The notes under the pieces are model-generated. The model did not search any database and was not told the DNA's origin. It saw nothing but the letters and a program-made list of their open reading frames with translations. A stretch of 64,000 bases of DNA from Treponema pedis (lineage in GTDB: Bacteria > Spirochaetota > Spirochaetia > Treponematales > Treponemataceae), in contig NZ_CP045670.1 in the NCBI RefSeq assembly GCF_017161325.1, positions 62,001-126,000 on the forward strand, in the 5' to 3' direction. Position 1 is the first letter of the stretch, and each line of letters begins with the position of its first letter. Shown piece after piece: positions 37,702 to 47,705 of this stretch. Both the position numbers and the translations under genes were made by a program.

Positions 37702-38690
37702 AGATGACGCATACGGATAACCATGGAGATAATGATGAGCAAAAGGAAAAGAGATACTACTACCACAGTGACCATTTGGGAAGTGCACAATTCGTAACGG
37801 ATTGGAGAGGGAAGCAATACGAACACATTGAATACACACCCTATGGAGAGCTCTGGGTATAAGAGACTGCACCGGGAATAGATAAGTTACCGTTTAGATT
37901 TACGGGGAAAGAGCTTGACGAAGAAACGGGGCTGTACTACTATGGGGCGAGGTACTTAGACCCGAAATACAGTAGGTGGCTGTCGGGAGATCCGGCGCTA
38001 AACGATTACATACCTAAAGCACCGATAGACGATGAGGCAAAAAAACATAACGAGAATCTACCGGGTATGGGTGGGGTATTTAACATTGTAAACTTGCATG
38101 TGTATCACTACGCGGGGAATAATCCGGTGAAATATATTGATCCGGATGGAAGGGCTACCCATACGCTAACAGACGCACAATGGGCAATTGTTGAAGATGC
38201 CAAAAATAGAACTGTAAGTAATTTGGATAAAATTATCGAAACATTGAATAACTGCGGTAACGACAAGTCAAAACTTGACCCTAAAATTTTGGAGTCGGCA
38301 CAAACTTATCTGCATTCGGAGTTTGGAACTTTGCCATTGGATTTGCCGCTGCTAGCTGATATGTTAAATGAATTAAAAGAACATATAAACTCTCTCACTC
38401 GTGATGATTTTAGATATGATGATGCAACCAGTTCATATGCATATACTTTTATGTTCACTGATGATGTTTGGTTAGGCGACCTTTTTTTTGCAGCACCTGA
38501 TACAGGTGCTTTTGATACAAAAGAGGGTACATTATTACATGAAGCAACACATTATTTTTGGGGATTGGGAACTTTTGACTGGACATATAGCAAAAAAGAA
38601 GGAAAAGAATTGCCCGATGAAGGATTCTTAAAGACGAAACAAACAAATGCAAATAACTGGGAGTATTTTTATGAAAGTTTGGTTGAATAA
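37702..38690 (+). pseudogene. RHS cassette 10: core with one nonsense codon + aspzincin metalloprotease tip
   Basis: The core is intact except for TAA at 37860-37862, a single-base change of the GAA in GTAGAAGAG. It ends NNPVKYIDPDGR. The tip contains TLLHEATHYFWGLGTFDWTY and later NANNWEYFYES: HExxH zinc site, the GTxD motif and the Asn/Tyr-rich end of M35-like (aspzincin) peptidases, a known polymorphic-toxin class. The tip frame is open from 37863 to 38690. The immunity gene overlaps the last 20 bp. Confidence 0.8.
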
Positions 38691-39102
38691 ATGTGTTGTC
38701 ATTGTTTTTGTATATATTATTTTTTTTACCAGTTGCTGTGTAAATGAAAAAAATATGTATTACGTTACATCCGAGCAACTAATTACTGAGTTTAGAAATA
38801 ATTTTAACCAGGCTGTAGAAAAATATAAAGATTCTATTATTATTGTTGAGGGAACGGTTTCTGCAATTGATTACCCTAAGGATGGTTTTTTTCTTGATGA
38901 GTGCATTATGTGTTTAGGCGGAACAGGATATGACAGTAAAAAAAGATTGGGTGATTCTGTCGATTGCAAAATGAAAAATAGAGAATCCAAAACTTATATT
39001 GATGCTAAAATCACCATCAAAGGTGAATTTGAAAAGGCGAATCTTTTACTAAATGAGTTATATGTTGCGTTAAAAAATTGTGAAATAAAAAAACGGAGGT
39101 AA
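38671..39102 (+). CDS. Immunity gene 10 (lipoprotein with OB-fold-like domain)
   Basis: 143 residues from ATG 38671; an ATG 24 bp earlier exists but the signal (VVIVFVYIIFFTSCC) starts here. The mature part (IIVEGTVSAIDYPKDG, VDCKMKN, IKGEFEKANLL, LKNCEI) resembles the tRNA_anti-like OB-fold of small bacterial lipoproteins. It overlaps the aspzincin toxin by 20 bp, so a periplasmic protease inhibitor role is likely. Confidence 0.68.
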   Translation: MKVWLNKCVVIVFVYIIFFTSCCVNEKNMYYVTSEQLITEFRNNFNQAVEKYKDSIIIVEGTVSAIDYPKDGFFLDECIMCLGGTGYDSKKRLGDSVDCKMKNRESKTYIDAKITIKGEFEKANLLLNELYVALKNCEIKKRR

Positions 39103-39125
39103 GCTAAATAATGTAAGAAAAAACT

Positions 39126-39376
39126 ATGAAAACAAAACTTTGCATTTATTCCCAACCCAACTATCTCCTCTTTCGGACAGTGATTGGAAGCGGCAGCGGA
39201 GCCCTGAAAAGCGCAGTGCTCCATCAAAAACCGTACATCCTTGTACCTTTTTCATCTCAGAGTTTTGCGTACGCAAAACTCTCAAGGCTAAAACCGCCGC
39301 CGTCCATGGCGGGGGCTGGTATACGTCGAGCTCGTTTTACGTAGCGACGCAGGAGATGCCCGCATATTTTCAAAAG
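39126..39376 (+). repeat. Palindromic spacer 8 (chimeric)
   Basis: Leader ATGAAAACAAAACTTTGC with ACCCAAC. The perfect 24-bp palindrome AGAGTTTTGCGTACGCAAAA.. lies at 39259-39282. The preceding hairpin is mismatched: left arm 39223-39237 is the spacer 7 type, right arm 39242-39256 the spacer 17 type. The left inverted arm of the last hairpin is missing. Confidence 0.85.
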
Positions 39377-40131
39377 AGGAGACGGGGCTGTATTATTATG
39401 GCGCGAGATATCTTGACCCAAAGTACAGTAGGTGGCTGTCAGGCGACCCTGCACTAAGCGACTACATACCGCAAGCACCGGTAAATGACGAAGCAAAGAA
39501 GCATAATGAAAACCTGCCGGGTATGGGAGGCATGTTTAACGTTGTAAACTTGCATGTATATCACTATGGGGGGAATAATCCGATTAAGTATATTGATCCG
39601 GATGGTGAGGCTTCAATTCTTATGCGACAGATAGATGCTGGATTAAATGCAAAATATGATTTAGGACATGTTCTTGGGAAATATTTTGATTTTGCAAAAC
39701 ATTCATTAATTGATTATGGCACTTTAAAATCATTTAGAGATTCTGGTGGACTAATTCATCAACTAGGAAAAAAATTAGGAATAGTAAATAGAGAAGTAAC
39801 AAAAAATGATCAATATATTATAAAATATACAAATATGGATGATGATATTACTAAACAAGCTGTTGAAAATGTTTTGGATATGGAAAGGTTTGGAGGTAGA
39901 CTAAAAGATGGAAAACATGATAATGAAAGTGCAAAACAAAAATATAAAATTCTTATAAATGATTGTAATGCATTTACAAGAGCTGTATTTAAAGAATACA
40001 AAAAACTATGGAAAGAGAATTGGAAAAAAGAGAATAAGTCTACTAGTAGATATCAAGCATGGAAAGCTTGGAGAAAACATTATAAAGAAATTTCTGCCAG
40101 GCGCAATGAAGAAATTCAAATTAAACATTAA
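39377..40131 (+). CDS. RHS cassette 11: core stub + unknown (possibly papain-like) tip
   Basis: The core fragment is short, from EETGLYYYGARYL to NNPIKYIDPDGE, and joins the spacer directly; the first ATG of the frame is in GMGG at 39523. The tip (~180 residues) is helical and charged. YKILINDCNAFTRAVFKEYKKLW holds one conserved-looking cysteine, and LGHVLGKYFDFAKH an earlier histidine, which might form a permuted papain-type site. This is weak. It may be translatable only from inside or after recombination. Confidence 0.55.
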
Positions 40132-40147
40132 AAGAAGATATTGTAAC

Positions 40148-40768
40148 ATGAAAAAAATATTATTTTTTGTAATTTTACTATTCTATTTTAACATATCGCA
40201 TCTATTTTGCTATGGTTGTGTTGAAAAAGAAATGGATGATGATAATAAAAAACAAGTAGAAAATTTTATGTCAAATTTTTATACAAGAATCTTTGAGTTA
40301 TCTGCTGAAGAATATGAAGATATTTTTTATAAAAAATTAGTGTCTATTTCTTTTTGTTATGATGATGTTAATGGGGATGGCGCTGCGTTTAAAAAATTTT
40401 TAGATTGCACTTCTTTACCTGACGATAAAAAAACTAATGAAATAGAACAACCTTTAGAGCAAAGTTTTTTATTTGGTAATGGAAAGAATGTTCAGAAATT
40501 TATAAAACAGTTTGAAAATATTGATATGTTTATAGAAAAAAATAAAGCAAAAATAGTATGGTTTTCAGGATTTGATGTAGGAATTGCAGCTTTTGATATT
40601 CCTAATAAAAATTGCTGTAGCTTTGATCAAGACTTACTTTTGATAATTAACAAAGAAAGGTTTAATATAAAGGCAACTGCTCTATTATATGTTGATGAAA
40701 AAAATATTTTTTTGGCATATATTTTTTTTGAAATAAAAAACTTGGAGACAAAATTAAAAACTACTTGA
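40148..40768 (+). CDS. Immunity gene 11 (secreted or anchored)
   Basis: 206 residues from ATG 40148 (an upstream ATG at 39959 would overlap the toxin out of frame). Signal-like start KILFFVILLFYFNISHLFCYG. No family recognised. Cysteine-containing acidic domain (CVEKEMDDDNKKQ...NKNCCSFDQDLLLII). It starts 16 bp after tip 11. Confidence 0.6.
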   Translation: MKKILFFVILLFYFNISHLFCYGCVEKEMDDDNKKQVENFMSNFYTRIFELSAEEYEDIFYKKLVSISFCYDDVNGDGAAFKKFLDCTSLPDDKKTNEIEQPLEQSFLFGNGKNVQKFIKQFENIDMFIEKNKAKIVWFSGFDVGIAAFDIPNKNCCSFDQDLLLIINKERFNIKATALLYVDEKNIFLAYIFFEIKNLETKLKTT

Positions 40769-40797
40769 TAAAATTTTAAAGGTAAATAGAAAAAACA

Positions 40798-41274
40798 ATG
40801 AAAACAAAGCTTTATTTGTATTCACACTCTAACTATCTCACTCCACGGACAGCGATTGAATCGAAAATCCTTTTTGCGGTGTGTATAAGCAAAAAGCAAG
40901 CTCTAATCGGAGGGAAGAGCCTTGCCTGTGAAGACAAATGCAGCAAAAAGATTGGAGCGGTATTGGTGCAGCAAGCCGATAGGCGCAGCTTCGAAGCAAG
41001 AGCGGTGCTCAATTTTGTTTTCTTCATAATACTAAAAAACAAAATTGAGCAGTCCGCCGCTCAAAGATGCTTACGCACCTTTGAACTTCGAGTATTCGAT
41101 AAAACATCGAGGATTAAACCTTTAAATTTACTGAATGCCCTCACTGACAGGACTTTTGAAAATAGACATGTTGGATGCAAGGAGCGAGAAAAAATTAACC
41201 GCAGGCGTACTTTATGTACGTTGAGGATTAATTTTTTTGAAGCGACGCCGCAGACGGCGTGTATATTTTCAAAA
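40798..41274 (+). repeat. Palindromic spacer 9
   Basis: Leader ATGAAAACAAAGC. Hairpins: CTCAATTTTGTTTT / AAAACAAAATTGAG; AAAAAATTAA / TTAATTTTTT with CGTAC-TTTAT-GTACG. The GTTTTGCC hairpin has shrunk to a remnant (GAGTATTCGATAAAACATCG). Ends TATTTTCAAAAG. Confidence 0.8.
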
Positions 41275-42303
41275 GAGATGACACATACGGATAACCATGG
41301 AGATAATGATGAGCAAAAGGAAAAGAGATACTACTATCACAGTGACCACCTTGGAAGTGCACAATTCGTAACTGACTGGAAAGGCAGACAGTACGAACAC
41401 ATTGAATACACACCTTACGGTGAGTTATGGGTAGAAGAGACTGCACCGGGGATTGATAAGTTACCGTTCAGGTTTACAGGTAAGGAACTGGATGAGGAGA
41501 CGGGGCTGTATTATTATGGTGCAAGGTACCTTGATCCGAAGTATAGTAGGTGGTTAAGCGGTGATCCGGCGTTAAATGATTATATACCCAAAGCTCCGAT
41601 AGACGATGAAGCGAAGAAACACAATGAAAACCTACCCGGAATGGGAGGCATATACAACACTGTAAACTTACATGTGTACCATTATGCAGGCAATAACCCG
41701 GTGAAGTATATTGACCAGGATGGGAGAACGATTAAAGTAACTATAACTAACAAGAGGGTAGATAGTCTTTCTAAAAAATTTATAGCTGCTCATAATTTAA
41801 TTGGTTCTGGTGTTATGTATATTATTGGCACAAATGGTAATCTTGCAAAAACTTCTACGTATTTAGTTACCGTTACAGATGATAAGACTAATACTACTTC
41901 CTACTATGAAGTCACGCGAAATGCGCCAGCAGCTGGTGATTTGAACAATTTAGCTTTTAATCCTAAAGAAGCTGTTGGGAAATACTATGGTATGTTACGT
42001 GATACCGGAAATGGTGTAGGAGAAGTGCTGGAGCTTTGGAATGGTAAATCCGGAACAGATAGAAACATACGCGCAGATATTACTGGAGACGGAGAACCTG
42101 ATTTTATACAGATTCATGTTGGTGGTGAATATATAAACACCAAGGACAAGAAACCACGTATCGGTGGGTCGCTAGGCTGCTTTGGATTGAATGGTAGAGA
42201 TAGTGGTAATGCCGGACGCGATAAATTTATGAAAGATATCCGCCAACGGCTGAATAATAGCGGAGGTAGAATTGAAATATATATTCAGAAATTGGACAAC
42301 TAA
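40798..42303 (+). CDS. RHS cassette 12: spacer-coded N-terminus + core + YkuD-like tip
   Basis: 501 residues, open from the leader ATG through the hairpins to the tip. The core is near-identical to that of cassette 2 (20760-21060), including the unusual end KYIDQDGR. The tip carries FIQIHVGGEYIN and IGGSLGCFGLNGRD, the His and SxGC active-site motifs of L,D-transpeptidase (YkuD) domains; the ~190-residue length fits. It is expected to act on peptidoglycan. The immunity gene overlaps its last 32 bp. Confidence 0.76.
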   Translation: MKTKLYLYSHSNYLTPRTAIESKILFAVCISKKQALIGGKSLACEDKCSKKIGAVLVQQADRRSFEARAVLNFVFFIILKNKIEQSAAQRCLRTFELRVFDKTSRIKPLNLLNALTDRTFENRHVGCKEREKINRRRTLCTLRINFFEATPQTACIFSKEMTHTDNHGDNDEQKEKRYYYHSDHLGSAQFVTDWKGRQYEHIEYTPYGELWVEETAPGIDKLPFRFTGKELDEETGLYYYGARYLDPKYSRWLSGDPALNDYIPKAPIDDEAKKHNENLPGMGGIYNTVNLHVYHYAGNNPVKYIDQDGRTIKVTITNKRVDSLSKKFIAAHNLIGSGVMYIIGTNGNLAKTSTYLVTVTDDKTNTTSYYEVTRNAPAAGDLNNLAFNPKEAVGKYYGMLRDTGNGVGEVLELWNGKSGTDRNIRADITGDGEPDFIQIHVGGEYINTKDKKPRIGGSLGCFGLNGRDSGNAGRDKFMKDIRQRLNNSGGRIEIYIQKLDN

Positions 42304-43585
42304 AACAATAAAGTTTGTAATACCATTATTAATTTTAACTTGTTGTACAAAGACCGTCAACTACGAAAACATAATGCAAAAGCAAATTAAAATGTTATCT
42401 ACTGATGTTATAGCACAATTGGAAAAAGAAAAAGTAATAATAAATGCTTATGATCTTGTTTTTGTTGATGTGACAATGATTGAAGGTGTACATGTTTCCA
42501 ATGTTATTATTTCTGATTCAATTGTTAGTAATGCGGAAAAAAGATTTATTATTGCACACTTAATAAGAAATATTCTGATAGACGGCGCTATAATTTATGA
42601 TTACGATGAAGATGGGAATAACTTTACTATGAAACCCTATATTGAAGTAAGTCCTAATTTTATATATGAAAATAGAAATTCTATTTGTGATGTTATTTAT
42701 TATCTTGTTCATAAAGATTATTTTAATTTTTATGGAAAGCCAGGGGGATGGTTTGATAAATTTTTTTCATCGCCTTTATTGGAAGTGATTTCAGATGATT
42801 TAAAGCATCTAAAATTAACTCTAAAAAAAGAGAATGCTTTTAGTGCTGCTCCTTTTGTTGAAATAGACATTAAACAAGTTCTAGCAAGCCTAAATAGTAA
42901 AGATAAAGAAATGTATCTAAGATATTTTAATTTAAATAAAGTGAATACATCACTATCTAAATTGGAAGCTTTAAATGGTAGCGGTGCATATGCTTATAAT
43001 ATTTCAGCATATTATGCATTTTTGCAAATTGATACTATTAATGAATGCCTCTGGGGTGAAATAGCTGCTGAAAACAATAATGATGTTGCGCAGAATGATT
43101 ATGCCCGTATACTCGAAGCTACAACAACGGAGACAGGAAAGATTCGTAGTTTATACTGGCTTTTTAAAGCTTTAAAGAATGGAAATTATGATGCATGGAA
43201 AAAAATAGAAAACCAACATCTCAATCTTGAAAGTTCTTATCCCGTATTACAGGAGGATATTTATAAAAAACAAGATACTGATATTTCTGAATATGAAATA
43301 GAACTCTTAATCGACTATGCATTGAGGGGAGGAAAAAAAGAGGCTTACTTTTTGTATGAATATTATAAAAATTATAAAAAAAATGAAAAAGAAGCTCTAT
43401 CTTGGTTAAGGATTGGAGCACAAAATGATAATACTCGATGTCAATATGAATACGGACAACATTTTCTTAAGAGCAATAAAGAAGAAGATAGAATACGGGG
43501 GCGTTTTTGGATAAAGAAAGCTGCAAAGACAGGAAGTGCAGAAGCCAAAAAACTACTAAAAGAAATAGGAGAAAATGAAAACTAG
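42272..43585 (+). CDS. Immunity gene 12 (Sel1-repeat lipoprotein, YkuD partner)
   Basis: 437 residues. Signal with lipobox LLILTCC. The C-terminal ~110 residues are Sel1-like repeats: ALSWLRIGAQNDNTRCQYEYGQHFL and RGRFWIKKAAKTGSAEAKKLL. The N-terminal 200 residues are not recognised. It starts inside the toxin gene and its stop overlaps the next leader ATG by 11 bp, so translation may be coupled along the array. A shorter paralogue lies at 50273. Confidence 0.72.
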   Translation: MKYIFRNWTTKTIKFVIPLLILTCCTKTVNYENIMQKQIKMLSTDVIAQLEKEKVIINAYDLVFVDVTMIEGVHVSNVIISDSIVSNAEKRFIIAHLIRNILIDGAIIYDYDEDGNNFTMKPYIEVSPNFIYENRNSICDVIYYLVHKDYFNFYGKPGGWFDKFFSSPLLEVISDDLKHLKLTLKKENAFSAAPFVEIDIKQVLASLNSKDKEMYLRYFNLNKVNTSLSKLEALNGSGAYAYNISAYYAFLQIDTINECLWGEIAAENNNDVAQNDYARILEATTTETGKIRSLYWLFKALKNGNYDAWKKIENQHLNLESSYPVLQEDIYKKQDTDISEYEIELLIDYALRGGKKEAYFLYEYYKNYKKNEKEALSWLRIGAQNDNTRCQYEYGQHFLKSNKEEDRIRGRFWIKKAAKTGSAEAKKLLKEIGENEN

Positions 43586-44181
43586 GTGTTTATTAAAAAA
43601 GTCTAACTATCTCTTTTGGACAGCTATTGAAGCAGTACATGCAGTGAGGCAAAGCCGAACTTCCAGCCCAATCCTTTTTGCAGTATGTTTAAGTAAAAAG
43701 CAAGCTCTGACCGGAGGGAAGAGTCTTGCCTGTGAAGACAAATCCAGCAAAAAGATTGGAGCGGTATTGGTGCAGCAAGCCGATAGGCGCAGCTTCGAAG
43801 CAAGCGCGGTGTCATCAACATCCGTACTTCCTTGTACGGATGTTGATAGCAAGTTTTGCTTATGCAAAACTTGCAAGCTTGAACTGCCGCTGTCCATGGC
43901 GGAGGTGATACTTGTTTACTTTTATATTACAATGATGGACAAGTATCGGCAGTCCGCCGCTGAAAGCTGCTTACGCACCTTTCAGCTTCGAGTTTTGCCA
44001 TTCGGCAAAACATCGGGGGTTAAATTTTTAAATTTACTAAACAGCCCTACTGACAGGACTTTTGAAAATAGGCGAGGTAAGTACAAGGAGACAGGCAAAA
44101 AAGTACCGCAGGCGTATCGGGTATACGTCGAGGACACTTTTTTGCCGTGCGACGCAGTAATTGCCTGCATATTTTCAAAAG
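43575..44181 (+). repeat. Palindromic spacer 10 (longest)
   Basis: Leader ATGAAAACTAGGTG with GTCTAAC. Perfect hairpins: ATCAACATCCGTAC (43814-43827) / GTACGGATGTTGAT (43834-43847); GCAAGTTTTGC (43849-43859) / GCAAAACTTGC (43864-43874); GATACTTGT / ACAAGTATC; GTTTTGCC-ATTC-GGCAAAAC; GGCAAAAAAGT / ACTTTTTTGCC. It joins core at EETGLYYYG. Confidence 0.88.
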
Positions 44182-44958
44182 AGGAGACGGGGCTGTATTA
44201 TTATGGAGCTAGGTATCTTGACCCAAAGTGCAGTAGGTGGCTGTCAGGCGCCCCTGCACTGAATGATTACATACCGCAAGCGCCTATTGATGACGAAGCG
44301 AAAAAACACAACGAGAACCTGCCGGGTATGGGCGGTATATACAACACGGTAAACTTGCATGTGTATCACTATGCGGGGAATAATCCGATTAAGTATATTG
44401 ACCCGGATGACAGAGATATAATTTTGTTGAATCAATCAGTGGCTTTAGATATTGGAAGATTTAGTTTTGGTCACAATGCTGTTCTTGTGGAGAACGATAA
44501 AGATGGATGGGGCTATTATTCAAAAGAGAATCCATTAAGTAATGTAAGGATTGATGCTGCAACATTAGCTGATTTCATAAAAGAAAATAAAAAATTACTT
44601 AGTAAGTATGATAAAGGCTGGAGAGTTACAACAGATTCAAATACAGATAAAAAAATGAAAGCTTATGGTGATAAAAATTATTCAAAAATTACTCTGTAAG
44701 CGAAAAAAAGTAATGGATAGTAAAATTGAACTATACTTATATCTTATGAAAAATAACTTAAAATTTCCTGATGCTAATGAAAATTCTTCTGAAAACTGTG
44801 TTGATTTGACTGCGGGGATTATAAGTGCTGGTGATTTAAAGATAGAAAAACCAAAAGTAAATCATCGTCCTTTTGTTGGTGAACATACTGATCCAAATAA
44901 GCAGTATAAGCAGTTTATACGAGATAACCCTTCTGGTGAAAAATTTATTGCAGATTGA
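43575..44958 (+). pseudogene. RHS cassette 13: permuted papain-like tip split by frameshifts
   Basis: The frame is open from the leader ATG through spacer 10 to 44699. The core stub has missense changes at conserved sites (PKCSRW, SGAPAL, DPDDR). The tip matches cassette 5: DIILLNQSVALD, GHNAVLVENDK, then GDKNYSKITL and a stop. The rest, including the catalytic ENCVDLTAG, follows to 44958 in another frame; two one-base indels in A runs (near 44687 and 44704) explain it. Histidine and cysteine are thus separated and the enzyme is dead unless slippage restores it. Confidence 0.75.
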
Positions 44959-44980
44959 ATATAATAGAAGGAGTATTTCG

Positions 44981-45445
44981 ATGAAACAAATTTTTATAAA
45001 ATATTATAAAAGTTATCAGTTTTGGATATATATATCAGTATTATTATTTCATATAGGTATTATAAAACCAATAGCACCTCCATTTAAACAAATTTTTCAA
45101 TATGCTATATTTGAAGTCATTAGTAAGTATTTTTATTTTTCACTTATAATAATCATAGTTATAAGTATTTTTATGGGTGCTGTTTTTATTATTTTTAATG
45201 AGTTTTCTTTTAAGGAAAAAATATTATATTTAAATAAAATATTTTTTGTTATAACACTTGTAATCAATTTTATAAATCATCTGTTATGGGTGCTTTATGC
45301 ATGTATGTATGGTTATAAATATTTGCCTTTTGTCCATATAATAATTAATAATTTTTATTATATAATATGCATAGGATTATGCAATACATTCACAATATGC
45401 ATTTATTATATTATTAAAATATTTTGTATACATGATCGGTTATAG
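44981..45445 (+). CDS. Immunity gene 13 (multi-helix membrane protein)
   Basis: 154 residues from ATG 44981 (ribosome site GAAGGAG). Four to five membrane helices. Its toxin is of the same family as toxin 5, whose partner is also a membrane protein, but the two immunity proteins look unrelated at a glance. Confidence 0.62.
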   Translation: MKQIFIKYYKSYQFWIYISVLLFHIGIIKPIAPPFKQIFQYAIFEVISKYFYFSLIIIIVISIFMGAVFIIFNEFSFKEKILYLNKIFFVITLVINFINHLLWVLYACMYGYKYLPFVHIIINNFYYIICIGLCNTFTICIYYIIKIFCIHDRL

Positions 45446-45464
45446 ATATATAAATGAGGATAAT

Positions 45465-45869
45465 ATGAAAATAATTATTGGTATATTTCTATTGGTTGTG
45501 TTATGCGTTATAGTAGTTTATGGGTTTATAAATGGGGGGTTGTTTGCAGGTATTTTATATCCTAAAACAGGATTTGCTTTTTATTGCTTGGATGCAAATC
45601 CCTCATCAGTGGTTGACCAAAGATTAGCGTTTGGAGATAAACATCCTCAGGTCTTTAAATTATATTTTAGCCCGCCAGGAAATATTCTTACTTTACGGGT
45701 GGTCAAAACAGCTATCCAGGTTGACTTATTTGTAAAAAAGCCATATACAATATTGAAAATAAATGAAATGAGAGTTTCGTTTAATGAAGAGTATATTGGG
45801 CTGGTTTGGGATCGGACAATCTTCTATCGATGCTGGATTGATGTTAGGGGAGTGGGGCAACCTTTTTAG
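45465..45869 (+). CDS. Orphan immunity-like gene with foreign 3' end
   Basis: 134 residues from ATG 45465 (AATGAGGA upstream). An N-terminal anchor (IIIGIFLLVVLCVIVVYGFI) and a small outer domain. The last ~35 residues (VWDRTIFYRCWIDVRG) overlap, in another frame, a toxin-tip-like stretch (FGIGQSSIDAGLMLGEWG), so the end of the gene was probably replaced by recombination. Confidence 0.5.
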   Translation: MKIIIGIFLLVVLCVIVVYGFINGGLFAGILYPKTGFAFYCLDANPSSVVDQRLAFGDKHPQVFKLYFSPPGNILTLRVVKTAIQVDLFVKKPYTILKINEMRVSFNEEYIGLVWDRTIFYRCWIDVRGVGQPF

Positions 45870-46105
45870 AGGTATTGCAAAAGATATTGCAGGAGTTAGG
45901 CGAGGCTATCAATGGAGCCGGAAAAGATATAAAACTTATAAGAACTAGAAAAGTCACGCTTAAAAAATATGCTGAACAACGGGGACCTATAATAGTATTT
46001 GGTGTAAAGGAAAGAGTTAAAGAAACAACCGAATTATCTTATATTAATAAAGATGGAAAAGAAATAAGAGAATTGATAAAAGAGGAGATATGGGATGAAT
46101 ATTGA
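45790..46105 (+). pseudogene. Remnant of a toxin tip
   Basis: One frame gives GIGQSSIDAGLMLGEWGNLF and stops near 45950; the next gives VTLKKYAEQRGPIIVFGVKERVKE and ends in DEY TGA at 46105, overlapping the following immunity start by 11 bp. No RHS core remains. Activity is not recognisable. Confidence 0.45.
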
Positions 46106-46694
46106 TAAAAAATATATAATACTATGTTTAAATTTTTTTTTATTTATTTCGTGTATAAAAAAAGATATTGATATAGAACAATTACAATTTAACTCAGATA
46201 TATATAAGTCATTAAAAGCTAAAATAATGAGTAACTATATTTTATTTTCAGATAATAAAGTAGTTGCATATGGTTTTAGAGAAAAAAAAGAATATATAGC
46301 AGATGCACAAAATATGGAAATAGGTATAAACTCAGAATCTTGGTCGTATGATGAATTGAATGCCTTAGAAAGGAAACGTATTTTATTTAGACTGTATATA
46401 GATACTGATATGCTATCTCCCTTTTATGGTAAAATAATTGAAGTTGGATTAACGAGCAGTATTACTGCAGATTATCAAACTTCTGATTTTTTTTGTATAG
46501 GAGAATTTTCTTCTAGAAATATTTTAAAAAACCAATATAATTATCATTATGTAGGATGCGAATTTATATTTGGTGAAAAAGAATATATTGGGTTTGTGTT
46601 TATTGAAGGGGCTATATATTTAGAGAATGTAAATAAACTTGATGCTAGGCTAGGTGATATAACTTTTTACGATAAAATAAAAAGTTATCGGTAA
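46095..46694 (+). CDS. Immunity gene 14 (lipoprotein)
   Basis: 199 residues with lipobox LFISC. It starts inside the end of the 45.8-46.1-kb tip remnant (GGATGAATATTGA), the spacing of a real toxin-immunity pair. Family not recognised. Confidence 0.62.
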   Translation: MNIDKKYIILCLNFFLFISCIKKDIDIEQLQFNSDIYKSLKAKIMSNYILFSDNKVVAYGFREKKEYIADAQNMEIGINSESWSYDELNALERKRILFRLYIDTDMLSPFYGKIIEVGLTSSITADYQTSDFFCIGEFSSRNILKNQYNYHYVGCEFIFGEKEYIGFVFIEGAIYLENVNKLDARLGDITFYDKIKSYR

Positions 46695-46744
46695 TAAATT
46701 GAAAAGTATAAATCATTTATCGGAAGATAAATTAATGTAAAACC

Positions 46745-46963
46745 ATGAAAACAAAACTTTGCATTTATTCACATTACAACTATCTCTTTCGGATAGCTAA
46801 TGGAAATGTAGCAAATGGAACTTTAGAAGTATCAAATTCAAGTAGCGGAGCTTCTAGTACTGGATTAAATTCTGTTGACAGAAGTTCTGGTTCTTCGTCT
46901 TATGGAGTAGGTAGTACAGCTAATGTATCATTGGCTCCTATTTATGATTTATTAGCAGAATGA
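46745..46963 (+). pseudogene. Leader fused directly to the end of a tip
   Basis: The leader (MKTKLCIYSHYNYLFRIA) is followed at once by a serine-rich tail (NGTLEVSNSSSGASSTGLNSVDRSSGSSSYG) and a stop. Hairpins, RHS core and most of the tip are missing, and the junction falls just after the leader. A 72-residue product could be made but is unlikely to be a toxin. Confidence 0.55.
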
Positions 46964-46973
46964 TGAGATGACT

Positions 46974-47345
46974 ATGAAAAAATTAATGATTAGATTTACC
47001 TTATTAACTATTTTAAGTATTTGTTTATGGAGTTGTTTATCACAAATGGTTTTAGAGTATAATGATATTGATAATTTTGAAATAACAGAGTGTAGAAATG
47101 GTAATGAACTTTCAATAAAAATATCGGGACTGTGTATGCACAGTAATTATGTAATCAAAAAAATTGATTTACAGAAAAAAAATGATGAGTTGAAAATAAA
47201 GATTAAAATTTCAATTTTTAAGAAAAAAAATGATACAGGAAGATTTTTATATGAACTAAAAATTGCTGATGATGTAAAGAAAATTTTTTTTGGAAATGAT
47301 GAAGTTGAAATATGGCATAAAAGAAACTATAAACCCAAAACTTAG
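46974..47345 (+). CDS. Immunity gene 15 (lipoprotein)
   Basis: 123 residues; ATG 46974 gives the better lipoprotein signal (LLTILSICLWSC), with ATG 46968 as alternative. No family recognised. Its 3' end has run into the next leader (NYKPKT stop), which lost its ATG. Confidence 0.58.
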   Translation: MKKLMIRFTLLTILSICLWSCLSQMVLEYNDIDNFEITECRNGNELSIKISGLCMHSNYVIKKIDLQKKNDELKIKIKISIFKKKNDTGRFLYELKIADDVKKIFFGNDEVEIWHKRNYKPKT

Positions 47346-47705
47346 TATTTATTCACAGCCTAACTATCTCTTTCGGACAGTAATTGAAGCAGTACATGCA
47401 GTGAGGCAAAGCCGAACTTCCAGGCAAATCCTTTTTGCGGTGTGCTTAAGCAAAAAGCAAGCTCTGACCGGAGGGAAGAGCCTTGCCTGTGAAGACAAAT
47501 GCAGCAAAAAGATTGGAGCGGTATCGGTGCAGCAAGCCGATAGGTGCAGCTTCGAAGCAAGCTCGATGTCGGTATTTGTGTACCTTTGCATTATATTTAT
47601 TGTGCACAAATACATGCAGTCCACTAAAGGAAAGTTATTACTAAACACCCCACTGACAAAACTTTTGAAAATAGGCGAGGTAAATACAAGGAGTTAGCCA
47701 AAGCT
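47338..47705 (+). repeat. Palindromic spacer 12 (leader ATG lost)
   Basis: AAACTTAGTATTTATTCACAGCCTAAC has GCCTAAC. Arms GTATTTGTG / CACAAATAC replace the usual CTCAATTTTG type. CTTTTGAAAATAGG is present but the matching right arm is missing, and GTTAGCC is followed directly by RHS core. Confidence 0.75.
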
